NCBI GenBank assembly: GCA_947624255.1
Contig: CANQJO010000020.1
Span: forward strand, 1-32,171
Length of the DNA: 32,171 bases
Origin: an uncultured Ruminococcus sp.
GTDB taxonomy: Bacteria; Bacillota; Clostridia; Oscillospirales; Ruminococcaceae
Direction of reading: 5' to 3'
The position numbers and the translations under genes are program-made. How positions within the stretch are numbered: the stretch's first letter is position 1; every line of letters starts with the position of its first letter. This document shows, in pieces, positions 24,578 to 31,757 of the stretch. The notes beneath the pieces were generated by a model. That model searched no databases, was not told the origin of the DNA, and saw only the letters and a program-made list of their open reading frames with translations.

Positions 24578-24991
24578 TCAAATTGCATCTCTTATGGCGT
24601 TCTTCGCCTTTGCGACAATAGTCCTGTCATTTTCGTATGAAAGTATATTTGCCGCATATGATATATCCACCCACCGTATATCGGCTATCTCTCCTTCACG
24701 TGGAGTAAAACATACATTCTTTGCCTTGGCAAGGAAGTACACAACTATCTTCATTGTGTCCTTTTTCGGAGAATATGATACCGTCTCACGAAATGTGGGA
24801 TCAATTATCACATCTATTGATGTTTCTTCCATTATTTCACGGCGAGCAGTCTGCATCTCTGTTTCTCCCGGTTCAACATGACCTTTCGGGAACGACCAGT
24901 GTCCGCTGTTGACGTGCTTGATAAGAAGTATCTCGGTATTTCCATGAAATTTACGGTAGACCACCGCTCCGCATGATTTTTCGTGAAACAT
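24578..24991 (-). CDS. Nudix hydrolase (diadenosine tetraphosphatase-like)
   Basis: A 137-residue Nudix protein. The Nudix box reads GHVEPGETEMQTARREIMEE followed by TSID, fitting Gx5Ex7REUxEExGU apart from T in place of the conserved G; it binds Mg and cleaves nucleoside diphosphates linked to X. The start FHEKSCGAVVYR and FPKGH are typical of the Ap4A-hydrolase subgroup. I chose ATG 24991 with AAAGG 7-8 nt upstream. An ATG at 25018 shares TAATG with the stop of the preceding gene and has no ribosome binding site. The substrate is not certain. It lies after the CPBP protease in the corA operon. Confidence 0.87.
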   Translation of the reverse strand: MFHEKSCGAVVYRKFHGNTEILLIKHVNSGHWSFPKGHVEPGETEMQTARREIMEETSIDVIIDPTFRETVSYSPKKDTMKIVVYFLAKAKNVCFTPREGEIADIRWVDISYAANILSYENDRTIVAKAKNAIRDAI

Positions 24992-25017
24992 ATGTGTTCC
25001 TTTCCTGCCGGACGGCA

Positions 25018-25992
25018 TTATTCTTGTTCCCTGACAACCGGCGTACTGCTGCGCTTCATTTTCAGGAGAACGGCTGCAATTCCTGCTCCGAGTACGATAG
25101 TCGTGAAAATACTTCCCTCAATACCGAACTCTCCCCCTGTAAGAAAATCAGGAAGACTGTGCGAAGATATACGGAATACAGATTCACTGTCTCCTGTGCC
25201 GCTGACACTTATGCCGTATATATTTCCCTGAGTGAAATTCCACACAGAATGAAGCGCACACACTCCCCATATATCGTCAAAGCATATCATATACAATGAG
25301 GCGAAAACTCCGTAAAGCACAAGATTTATCATGGGCATTGCTCCGAATCCGGGATTGAAAGCATGAGCAAGTCCGAAAGCTGCTGCGCTTATGCCGACTG
25401 CCGACCATGTGGAGTGATGACCTCCGATAGTATTCATCAGATAGCCTCTGAATATGAATTCTTCACTCATGCCCTGAAAGAGAAATCCGAGAAAATAAAG
25501 GAGTATAAGTCCGACATTGATATTTGCGGACAGCTTGATATCATTGACTCCGGTGATAACAGTCAGCAGGATTATCGCCGTCATCATAACGGCTCCGGCA
25601 GCAAATCCCGTAAAATAATGAGCAAGCGCATGATTTTTGCGAATTCCCATAGAGCTGAGTGAGCGCATCTCAATAAAGCGGCAGTAAAAAATGCTTATCA
25701 GCGTTCCTGTCACCGTACATATCAGCGTGGGTATCATTATTTTGGGGAGAGTTGAAAGTTCGGCAGAAAGTTCAATGGATTTTTCCATGGTGAGCTTCTG
25801 TCCTGATTCAAGATATCCCTGACGGACAAGTTCGTCCATCATAGCGGGGACTGCTATAACTGAGGAGATCACGCCCTCAATGACATAAATGATGAAAAAT
25901 ACAACTAAAAATAATAGTATTTGTATAACGATGTTTGATGAAGCATAAGACTTTTCTGCCTCTTCAAACATTCTGGGACGCATATTTATCAT
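25018..25992 (-). CDS. CPBP-family (CAAX/Abi) intramembrane metalloprotease
   Basis: The 324-residue protein has about eight membrane segments. The CPBP motifs are complete: EEFIFR at about 177-182 (glutamates and arginine), FGLAH at 206-210, and H248-SVW-N252. Members are glutamate-type intramembrane proteases; in bacteria the targets are mostly unknown, with some linked to bacteriocin immunity. No bacteriocin genes are near. GGGAGG lies 7 nt before ATG 25992. It lies 15 nt after the CorA-like gene and overlaps an alternative Nudix start by 1 nt, so it belongs to that operon. Confidence 0.88.
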   Translation of the reverse strand: MINMRPRMFEEAEKSYASSNIVIQILLFLVVFFIIYVIEGVISSVIAVPAMMDELVRQGYLESGQKLTMEKSIELSAELSTLPKIMIPTLICTVTGTLISIFYCRFIEMRSLSSMGIRKNHALAHYFTGFAAGAVMMTAIILLTVITGVNDIKLSANINVGLILLYFLGFLFQGMSEEFIFRGYLMNTIGGHHSTWSAVGISAAAFGLAHAFNPGFGAMPMINLVLYGVFASLYMICFDDIWGVCALHSVWNFTQGNIYGISVSGTGDSESVFRISSHSLPDFLTGGEFGIEGSIFTTIVLGAGIAAVLLKMKRSSTPVVREQE

Positions 25993-26007
25993 TGAAACGC
26001 CTCCCGG

Positions 26008-26934
26008 CTATTTTTTTTTCGTTTTGATAAGCAGATACGATACGACCACCATGAGCAATACGGCAAGCGTTATCGGAAACCATGTGAACGGTAACGGCAG
26101 ATCCACCGTATTGATGCCGTAAAAGCTGAAAATAATGTTCGGTATTTCAAGTATTACCGTAACGATCGTCAGCCGCCACATAACAACGTTCAGATTGTTC
26201 GATATTACTGACGAAAATCCGTCCATCATACTTGAGAGTATCCCCGTATATATGCTCGCCATTTCTATCGCCTGTTTCATCTCGATCAGAACATCTTCAA
26301 GAAGATCCTGATCCTCCTCGTAGAGTTTTATCACTCTGCCACGAAAGATCTTCTCAATGGTCGCTTCATTTGCTTTAAGCGATGTAGAGAAGTATACGAG
26401 CGATTTTTCCAGTGCAAGAAGCTGCATGAGGAGCTCGTTCTTCATTGCATCGTGAAGCTGCTGCTCTGCGGCAGATGAGATCTTGTCTATCTGTTTCAGA
26501 TACGTGAGGAACAGTGCAGCGATCCTCAGCAGGAGCTGGAGCACAAAACGTGTGCGGAAACTCGGACGGAGATTGCGTATCCTGCCGCTTGCTGCCTCGG
26601 TGAGTATGTGAGTCTCAGCGATCGAAATAGTAAAAACATATTTTTCAGTGAGAATGATTCCCATCGGCTGTGTATAGAAACTCTGTGTATCGTCATCGTC
26701 CACCGAAGACATAGGCGTGTCGATGATTATAAGCGTCTGATTATCCTCACGTTCAATACGTGAAGACTCCTCCTCATCAAGGGAGGACTTGACAAATCCG
26801 CTGTCAAGACCATAAGTTTCGATAAGCTCCATTACCTCCTGCGGAGTCGGAGCTACAACGGAGATCCAGCAGCCGTCAGACGGCTCATCAGCCTGACAGA
26901 TATTACCATCTGATGTTGTATAGAATTTGATCAT
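26008..26934 (-). CDS. CorA-family divalent cation transporter with GIN instead of GMN
   Basis: The 308-residue protein has the CorA layout: a large cytoplasmic N-terminal domain with long helices (about 130-240), then two membrane segments near the C-terminus ending in the basic KTKKK. The signature YGMN at the end of the first membrane helix is YGIN here (272-275), and the next loop VDLPLPF differs from the usual acidic loop. It probably moves Mg2+, or another divalent ion, across the membrane. The nearest site to ATG 26934 is weak. AAAGGAG lies 34 nt upstream (26969-26975), with a hairpin in between. A CTG 4 nt after AAAGGAG is in frame, so a non-ATG start cannot be excluded. Confidence 0.87.
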   Translation of the reverse strand: MIKFYTTSDGNICQADEPSDGCWISVVAPTPQEVMELIETYGLDSGFVKSSLDEEESSRIEREDNQTLIIIDTPMSSVDDDDTQSFYTQPMGIILTEKYVFTISIAETHILTEAASGRIRNLRPSFRTRFVLQLLLRIAALFLTYLKQIDKISSAAEQQLHDAMKNELLMQLLALEKSLVYFSTSLKANEATIEKIFRGRVIKLYEEDQDLLEDVLIEMKQAIEMASIYTGILSSMMDGFSSVISNNLNVVMWRLTIVTVILEIPNIIFSFYGINTVDLPLPFTWFPITLAVLLMVVVSYLLIKTKKK

Positions 26935-26946
26935 AACAGATATTAT

Positions 26947-26964
26947 CTGCGCAAAGCTGCGCAG
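26947..26964 (-). promoter_or_regulatory. Hairpin between Shine-Dalgarno and start of the CorA-like gene
   Basis: CTGCGCA and TGCGCAG form a perfect 7-bp, GC-rich stem with a 4-nt loop. It lies between AAAGGAG (26969-26975) and ATG 26934. Folding brings the site and the start closer, to about 16 nt. Confidence 0.55.
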
Positions 26965-26986
26965 ACTGCTCCTTTCGCCAAAATTT

Positions 26987-27067
26987 TCAGCGAAGATCAG
27001 TGAGCATCATGAACTTACGCTGAATTGCGGAATAATTATTCATATTCCCATAAGGATCGGAATTCAT
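26987..27067 (-). CDS. 26-codon leader ORF upstream of the CorA-like gene
   Basis: An ATG at 27067 with AGGAGG at an ideal 6-nt distance opens a 26-residue frame starting MNSDPYGNMNNYS and ending MMLTDLR, TGA at 26987. The stop lies 11 nt before the AAAGGAG site of the CorA-like gene. It is polar and shows no signal peptide or membrane segment. Transcription from the promoter at 27132-27160 would place it first. It may be a regulatory leader peptide (compare the known MgtL-type leaders of Mg2+ transporters, an analogy only) or a small protein. Without comparative data I cannot tell. Confidence 0.55.
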   Translation of the reverse strand: MNSDPYGNMNNYSAIQRKFMMLTDLR

Positions 27068-27099
27068 AATGCACCTCCTGTGAGCAAGATATATACTGC

Positions 27100-27117
27100 C
27101 GTCAGATCAGACTGACG
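27100..27117 (-). promoter_or_regulatory. Hairpin in the corA-operon leader
   Basis: CGTCAG (27100-27105) and CTGACG (27112-27117) form a perfect 6-bp stem with a 6-nt loop, 20-30 nt before the leader ORF's ribosome binding site. Confidence 0.45.
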
Positions 27118-27131
27118 ATCAACCGGATTCT

Positions 27132-27160
27132 ATTATACCGGAATATAGTGAAAAAGTCAA
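27132..27160 (-). promoter_or_regulatory. Promoter of the corA operon
   Basis: TTGACT (27155-27160) and TATAAT (27132-27137) on the minus strand are 17 bp apart. It lies in the 309-bp gap 26935-27243, which also holds the leader ORF and hairpins. No other gene is seen there. Confidence 0.82.
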
Positions 27161-27243
27161 GTGAAAAGCCGCCTTATCATGCAGTAATGAAAAAGGAATG
27201 CAGTCAGGATCAAAGAATATCGGAAAACATTCAAGGTATCGGC

Positions 27244-27906
27244 TTACTTATTTTTTAGGGGAGTTTTGCACGCCGAAGCACAGTACACCTCTGCCGCACC
27301 GCTTTCAAGGAGAACCTTCACCAGCTCCTCAAAAGTGCTTCCTGTCGTGCATATATCGTCAACAAGAAGAATTTTCCTATCCTTGATCTTATCCGGAAAG
27401 CTAACTGCAAACGCATCTTTCAGATTATTTTTTCTGTCCGCTTTTCCGAGTGTTTTCTGCGAAGTTGTCTCTCTGACCTTGACTACAGAATCTCTGTCAA
27501 CGGGAATGTCAAGCTGTCGGCTGATAACATCTGCTATAAGCAGCGACTGATTATATGTTCGCTTTCTGAGCTGCTTTTTATACATGGGAACAGGCACGAT
27601 AACGTCGATTTTCTCAGCAGTGCCGTTTAATGCCAGAGCATCGGCAAGCTCTCCGCCAAGCGCATAGTCGGCATTGTCGCAGACACCGCTTTTGAGCAGA
27701 TTTATTGCCGGACGGATATTCTCATCGTATTCATAAACAGCAGTAAATCCGGCAGCATGATCAGGGATAAAATCTCCCTCATATGGAGTAAGCGTCTCCG
27801 GACAATTCTTGCAGAAACGGTCAAGAGCATAGATCACTTCTCCGCAAACGGGGCATCTCGTAGGAAAGAAAAAATGCAGTACTTTGCGCTTTGTTTCAAA
27901 TTTCAT
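27244..27906 (-). CDS. comFC: ComFC-type phosphoribosyltransferase-like protein
   Basis: The 220-residue protein matches the ComF/GntX family. The N-terminal zinc-ribbon-like pairs are CPVCG and FCKNC. The C-terminal half has the PRPP-binding loop ILLVDDICTTGSTFEEL near residues 179-195. KRTYNQSLLIAD (with R and N) and TSQKTLGKADRKNNL are also conserved. ComFC takes part in DNA transformation with ComFA in Bacillus, but no other competence gene is here. Other members act in genome maintenance, and the exact role here is unknown. AAGGTGA precedes ATG. It is the last gene of the PBP-methyltransferase unit. Confidence 0.9.
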   Translation of the reverse strand: MKFETKRKVLHFFFPTRCPVCGEVIYALDRFCKNCPETLTPYEGDFIPDHAAGFTAVYEYDENIRPAINLLKSGVCDNADYALGGELADALALNGTAEKIDVIVPVPMYKKQLRKRTYNQSLLIADVISRQLDIPVDRDSVVKVRETTSQKTLGKADRKNNLKDAFAVSFPDKIKDRKILLVDDICTTGSTFEELVKVLLESGAAEVYCASACKTPLKNK

Positions 27907-27946
27907 ACTATCACCTTAAAAGACTGCACAGCGGCAGTCTTTTCTT

Positions 27947-29059
27947 TTAAAAGTACATATACAGTTGACATTTTATCATTCCGTTGTAGAGTTTCCGGCG
28001 TTTTTTTGCATTGCTGCCGAAAAACAGTTCAAACTGCTCATGAGGTGAAATTATATAAGATCGCCGTCCTCCGCCTTTTCCGATAACACTGCCCATTTTA
28101 CGATAGATCTCCTCAGCCTCTTTCAGTTCAAGGAGTCTCTCGCCATAGGGAGGGTTACATATCACCACTGAGTTATCCGGCTGCCGCAGCTCCGCAATAT
28201 CAGCCTGTTCGATTTTCAGACGGGAGCTTATTCCCGCTTTATGGGCATTATCAATGGTGAGTGCCACGGCTGCATCATCTATATCGAAGCCTATACCTTG
28301 AAATTTTGCCGAACGGTCAACGCTGTCGATAGCACGGCTTCTCTCCTCACGCCATACCTCCGCCGGAATGACCTCCCAGCTTTCTGAGGCAAAACGTCTC
28401 CTCAGACCGGGAGCTATCTTCAAAGCCTTCATAGCCGCCTCAATGAGGATCGTACCGCTGCCGCAGAAAGGATCTATCACCAGCGAGTCGGAACGCACAC
28501 GGGCAAGATCAACGATACCTGCGGCAAGAGTTTCCTTTATGGGAGCAACGTTGGAATTTCGCCTGTAGCCGCGCTTATGAAGTCCAACGCCGCTTGTATC
28601 AAGATAGATCGAAGCTATATCTTTCAAAATGCTGAACTTTATCTGAACAGCCGCACCTGTCTCTTGAAACCGGCTTATCCCGTACTTTTCGCCCAGACGG
28701 TCCACAGCGGCTTTTTTTATTATAGACTGACAGTCCGGAACACTGTGCAGCGCGGAATTCAGTGCGTAGCCTTTTACCGGGAACGCACTGTCCGGCAGTA
28801 TATACCGCTCCAGCTCTATGGCTTTTACTCCTTGAAACAGCTCCTCAAAGGAGCGTGCAGGAAACTCTGCAAGCTCTATGAGGACTCTCTCAGCGGTGGA
28901 AAGACAGAGATTCGCTCTTGCAAGAAGATCATATCCTCCGGAAAAGCTTACCCTGCCATCACTGACTTTCAGATCAGTGCCGCCGATCCTCAGTATCTCA
29001 TATTTAAGCACGCTCTCCAAGCCGAAATGACACGGACAGCAAAATCTTATGGTCTCCAT
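27947..29059 (-). CDS. THUMP-domain 23S rRNA N2-guanine methyltransferase (RlmL N-terminal/YpsC-like)
   Basis: The 370-residue enzyme joins an N-terminal ferredoxin-like + THUMP part (about 1-160; FCCPCHFGLESVLKYE and LFQGVKAIEL) to a SAM-dependent Rossmann domain. SAM-site motifs are DPFCGSGTILIEAA near 196-209 and NPPYGERL near 304-311. The latter NPPY motif marks amino-group methylation of a base. Homologues methylate guanine-2445-type sites of 23S rRNA. The start ATG 29059 has GGAG 8 nt upstream and comes from a 14-nt tandem duplication (29051-29078) that abuts the PBP stop. comFC follows. Confidence 0.91.
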   Translation of the reverse strand: METIRFCCPCHFGLESVLKYEILRIGGTDLKVSDGRVSFSGGYDLLARANLCLSTAERVLIELAEFPARSFEELFQGVKAIELERYILPDSAFPVKGYALNSALHSVPDCQSIIKKAAVDRLGEKYGISRFQETGAAVQIKFSILKDIASIYLDTSGVGLHKRGYRRNSNVAPIKETLAAGIVDLARVRSDSLVIDPFCGSGTILIEAAMKALKIAPGLRRRFASESWEVIPAEVWREERSRAIDSVDRSAKFQGIGFDIDDAAVALTIDNAHKAGISSRLKIEQADIAELRQPDNSVVICNPPYGERLLELKEAEEIYRKMGSVIGKGGGRRSYIISPHEQFELFFGSNAKKRRKLYNGMIKCQLYMYF

Positions 29060-29078
29060 ATCATGATCTCCATATCAT
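29051..29078. repeat. 14-nt tandem duplication at PBP/methyltransferase junction
   Basis: The minus strand reads ATGATATGGAGATC then ATGATATGGAGACC back-to-back, one mismatch. The first copy holds the PBP TGA stop and provides GGAG for the methyltransferase. The second holds its ATG. The repeat is out of frame (14 nt). Confidence 0.7.
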
Positions 29079-31645
29079 GCGGCATTGGGGTCAGCCGGAA
29101 CAGGCTCCTGCACAGCAGGAATATCTCCGCCGCCGCCGATGTCTCCGCCGCCAACGTCTCCGCCGCCAACGTCTCCGCCGCCAACGTCTCCGCCGCCAAC
29201 GTCTCCGCCGCCAACGTCTCCGCCGCCGGTATCGCCGTCTTCACCGCCGTTGCCGTTTTCATCACCGCCGTTGCCGCTTTCGTCACCGCCATCACCGTTT
29301 TCGTCACCGCCCGTATCCACAGGAGGAACATAGTGACCACCGCTGCACACAGGTGCATTGTCAGATTTCCAGTAGCCGGTTATGCCCTTCGGACATGAAG
29401 GTCCTGCTATCATTCCGGAAATGCTGCACATCGAGTTCTCGATGACTGTGCCCACAGGATCAAAATCGGACGGAGTATCGGCAAAATTAGTCTCAATGTA
29501 ATCGCCTATTATGTTTTTCCAGACATCAGCGGAATGCAGAGAGGTCGGGAGCTTCAATAAATCATTATTCTGCTTGTAGCCGATGGTAACGCCGCTTGCG
29601 AAATCCCGTGTCAGTCCAACGAATGTGAGATCCCACCAGTTCTCGGTAGTACCCGTCTTGCCGCAGACTACCTTATTTTGAAGCCTTGCACCCGTACCTG
29701 TACCGTTCTCAACGACATTTTTCAGCAGGCGATTCATTACCCATGCCGTTTCGTCAGATACAGCCTGACGTGCATTTCCGTTATTCTGATAGATCACCTG
29801 CTGATTGCTGTCTTCGATCCTTGTGACAATGTGTGCATCACAGTAAACGCCTTCATTGCCGTAAGGTAGATATGCATTCACCAGATTTTCCAGCGTAATG
29901 CCGTATGTGAGCGCTCCGATAGACAGCGGAGAATAATCCTCATCGTAGGTATCGAGTTTCAAGCCCATATTATTAGTGCAGAATTCAAATACAGCATGGG
30001 GTGTAAGCTCCTTACAGAGCTGTGCAGGTATCGTATTATACGACCTTTGCAGGAAGTAGTAAACAAAATTTGTAGCATGAGAGATGCTGACATTTCCGTC
30101 AGTTGTGTAGTTTGACGGCCACGGCAGACCGTTTACCTCCATTATGCCCTCATCTCTGAAAGTAGAGCCCCAGTGTATGGTATTGTTTTCAAGAGCAAGT
30201 CCGTAGGTAGAGATCGGCTTTATGGTCGAACCGATCGGTCTCGGCTCCTGTACTGCGTAGTTTGTTATGATCGAGCCGCTTTTCTCGCCCCAGTCACCAA
30301 TAACGGCACGTATCGTTCCGTCGTAATTCATGGCAATAAATGCAACATGAGGCTTATATTCCTCAGCTTCGCCGTCGCCGTCAAGATCGACCCAGCGGAT
30401 AACACTGTCTGCGGGCATAAGATTGTTAAGATCAAGAAATCTCTCCGCAACGTAATCCTGCATCTGTGAATCAAGGGTGGTGTATATCTTATATCCTCCC
30501 TTGTTGAGGCGCTTGATGGCTTCCTCCTGATCCACATTGAACTGCTCTTCAAGGAAATCAAGGACCTCATAGTACATGGCGTCCATTTCCCATGAGTTGT
30601 CATTCTGCTCCTGTATAAGCTCCTCAGCAGATGCCTCGGGGTGGAGCTGCTTATACTCCTCGGTATCAGCGTAAACAAGGGGGGTATTCAGATATTCCTG
30701 ATACTCGTCATAGGTGATAGCACCGTTTTCGTAGAGCTTATACAGAACGTATTCCTGACGATCGCGATTGATCGTTCTTCCCTCAAGCGGACGGTCAAAA
30801 TCGTCTGTGTGCTCCGTAAACGGACCATAGTTATTGGGATCTTTCGGTATTGCGGCAAGAACAGATGCCTCCGGTATCGTCAGATCTTCGACATTTTTTC
30901 CGAAATACGAGAGCGATGCAAGCTGTATGCCGTTGATAGGACCGCCGAAACTGATGAAATTCAGATACTCGGCAAGTATCTCATCTTTAGAGTAAGACTT
31001 TTCAAGCTGCATGGCACTGAATATCTCACGTATTTTTCGCTGCGGAGTGTGCTCGTCATCGCCGGTGACGTTCTTGATGAGCTGCTGTGTTATGGTAGAA
31101 CCACCCTGCTCCGTATCGTAGATATGCAGGAACATATTCACAAATGCGGAAAATGTACGCTTATAGTCAACGCCGTCATGAGTATAGAAACGTTCGTCCT
31201 CAGTGTACACAAAGCAGTCACGGACGTGCTGAGGTATGCGGTCGATAGTTACCGGAATTCGCTGAACGTCCGTCTTGATACGTTTAAGCACAACGAGTTT
31301 CTCGTTGCCGTTTTCGTCAAGTTCCGAACCGTAGAAGAGCGTATCGCTGCCTGATTCAAGCTCCTGAAGCGTTATACTTGTGGAGTCCTCCATGAAATTG
31401 AGGACATAGACAGTCAGCGCAGTGCAGACGATCGTTCCGGTGATTATCATCACAAGGAACAGTGAAAGCAGTGTGGTAGCGATTATGGTCAGCAGCTTTT
31501 TCAGAATGACCAGTGCTTTGTTTTTCTTTTTCTTCGGCTTTTTCCTCTGCATTCCCGGTAACGGCTCAGAGCCTCCCCTCGGCGCACCATACGGTGGCAT
31601 TGGAGGAGCGTAGATATTCTCGTTCATATCCTGAATTATCCGCAT
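29075..31645 (-). CDS. Class A penicillin-binding protein (PBP1A-type) with Asp/Gly-rich tail
   Basis: A bifunctional peptidoglycan synthase of up to 856 residues. The Pro-rich cytoplasmic N-terminus carries a basic RKKPKKKKNK run and one membrane segment (about 52-80). The GT51 glycosyltransferase has TEDERFYTHDGVD (E149 catalytic) and GGSTITQQLIKN. The transpeptidase has GSTIKP (Ser nucleophile), RSYNT as SxN, and KTGTTENWW. The tail after about residue 760 is rich in Gly, Asp, Glu and Asn and ends with DVGGG repeats. The ATG at 31645 has no good ribosome binding site, and ATG 31627 is an alternative. A nearby AAAGGAG (31667-31673) points instead to an out-of-frame GTG. The promoter is at 31724-31752. 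Confidence 0.95.
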   Translation of the reverse strand: MRIIQDMNENIYAPPMPPYGAPRGGSEPLPGMQRKKPKKKKNKALVILKKLLTIIATTLLSLFLVMIITGTIVCTALTVYVLNFMEDSTSITLQELESGSDTLFYGSELDENGNEKLVVLKRIKTDVQRIPVTIDRIPQHVRDCFVYTEDERFYTHDGVDYKRTFSAFVNMFLHIYDTEQGGSTITQQLIKNVTGDDEHTPQRKIREIFSAMQLEKSYSKDEILAEYLNFISFGGPINGIQLASLSYFGKNVEDLTIPEASVLAAIPKDPNNYGPFTEHTDDFDRPLEGRTINRDRQEYVLYKLYENGAITYDEYQEYLNTPLVYADTEEYKQLHPEASAEELIQEQNDNSWEMDAMYYEVLDFLEEQFNVDQEEAIKRLNKGGYKIYTTLDSQMQDYVAERFLDLNNLMPADSVIRWVDLDGDGEAEEYKPHVAFIAMNYDGTIRAVIGDWGEKSGSIITNYAVQEPRPIGSTIKPISTYGLALENNTIHWGSTFRDEGIMEVNGLPWPSNYTTDGNVSISHATNFVYYFLQRSYNTIPAQLCKELTPHAVFEFCTNNMGLKLDTYDEDYSPLSIGALTYGITLENLVNAYLPYGNEGVYCDAHIVTRIEDSNQQVIYQNNGNARQAVSDETAWVMNRLLKNVVENGTGTGARLQNKVVCGKTGTTENWWDLTFVGLTRDFASGVTIGYKQNNDLLKLPTSLHSADVWKNIIGDYIETNFADTPSDFDPVGTVIENSMCSISGMIAGPSCPKGITGYWKSDNAPVCSGGHYVPPVDTGGDENGDGGDESGNGGDENGNGGEDGDTGGGDVGGGDVGGGDVGGGDVGGGDVGGGDIGGGGDIPAVQEPVPADPNAA
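29139..29229. repeat. 15-bp tandem repeats coding for DVGGG
   Basis: Six near-identical 15-bp units (core GTCTCCGCCGCCAAC) encode DIGGG and five DVGGG in the PBP tail. Imperfect 24-bp units for the GGDENGNG type continue to about 29315. Such perfect units invite slippage and length change, always in frame. Confidence 0.85.
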
Positions 31646-31723
31646 CAGAATTGATCACGGATACAACTCCTTTCTTTATATAAAATCTCTGTAAGGTCAT
31701 GTATTTATAAGCCTGCAACGATA

Positions 31724-31752
31724 ATTATACCATAAAATCCTGATGAAGTCAA
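31724..31752 (-). promoter_or_regulatory. Promoter of the PBP operon
   Basis: TTGACT (31747-31752) and TATAAT (31724-31729), minus strand, 17 bp apart. It abuts the end of the integrase remnant (stop at 31758). Confidence 0.82.
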
Positions 31753-31757
31753 TGGCA

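Noticed and set aside
27166..27243. Terminator after comFC
   Set aside because: AAGCCG and CGGCTT arms are about 60 nt apart, with no good short stem; too weak to claim.
29077..29445. Arg-rich and Pro-rich frames and short periodic repeats suggesting CRISPR or an RRRL-repeat protein
   Set aside because: They are out-of-frame readings of the DVGGG-coding 15-bp repeats; there are no spacers and no cas genes.
30641..31354. Long open frame antisense to the PBP (237 codons)
   Set aside because: It covers the GT51 domain with no site, promoter or family resemblance.
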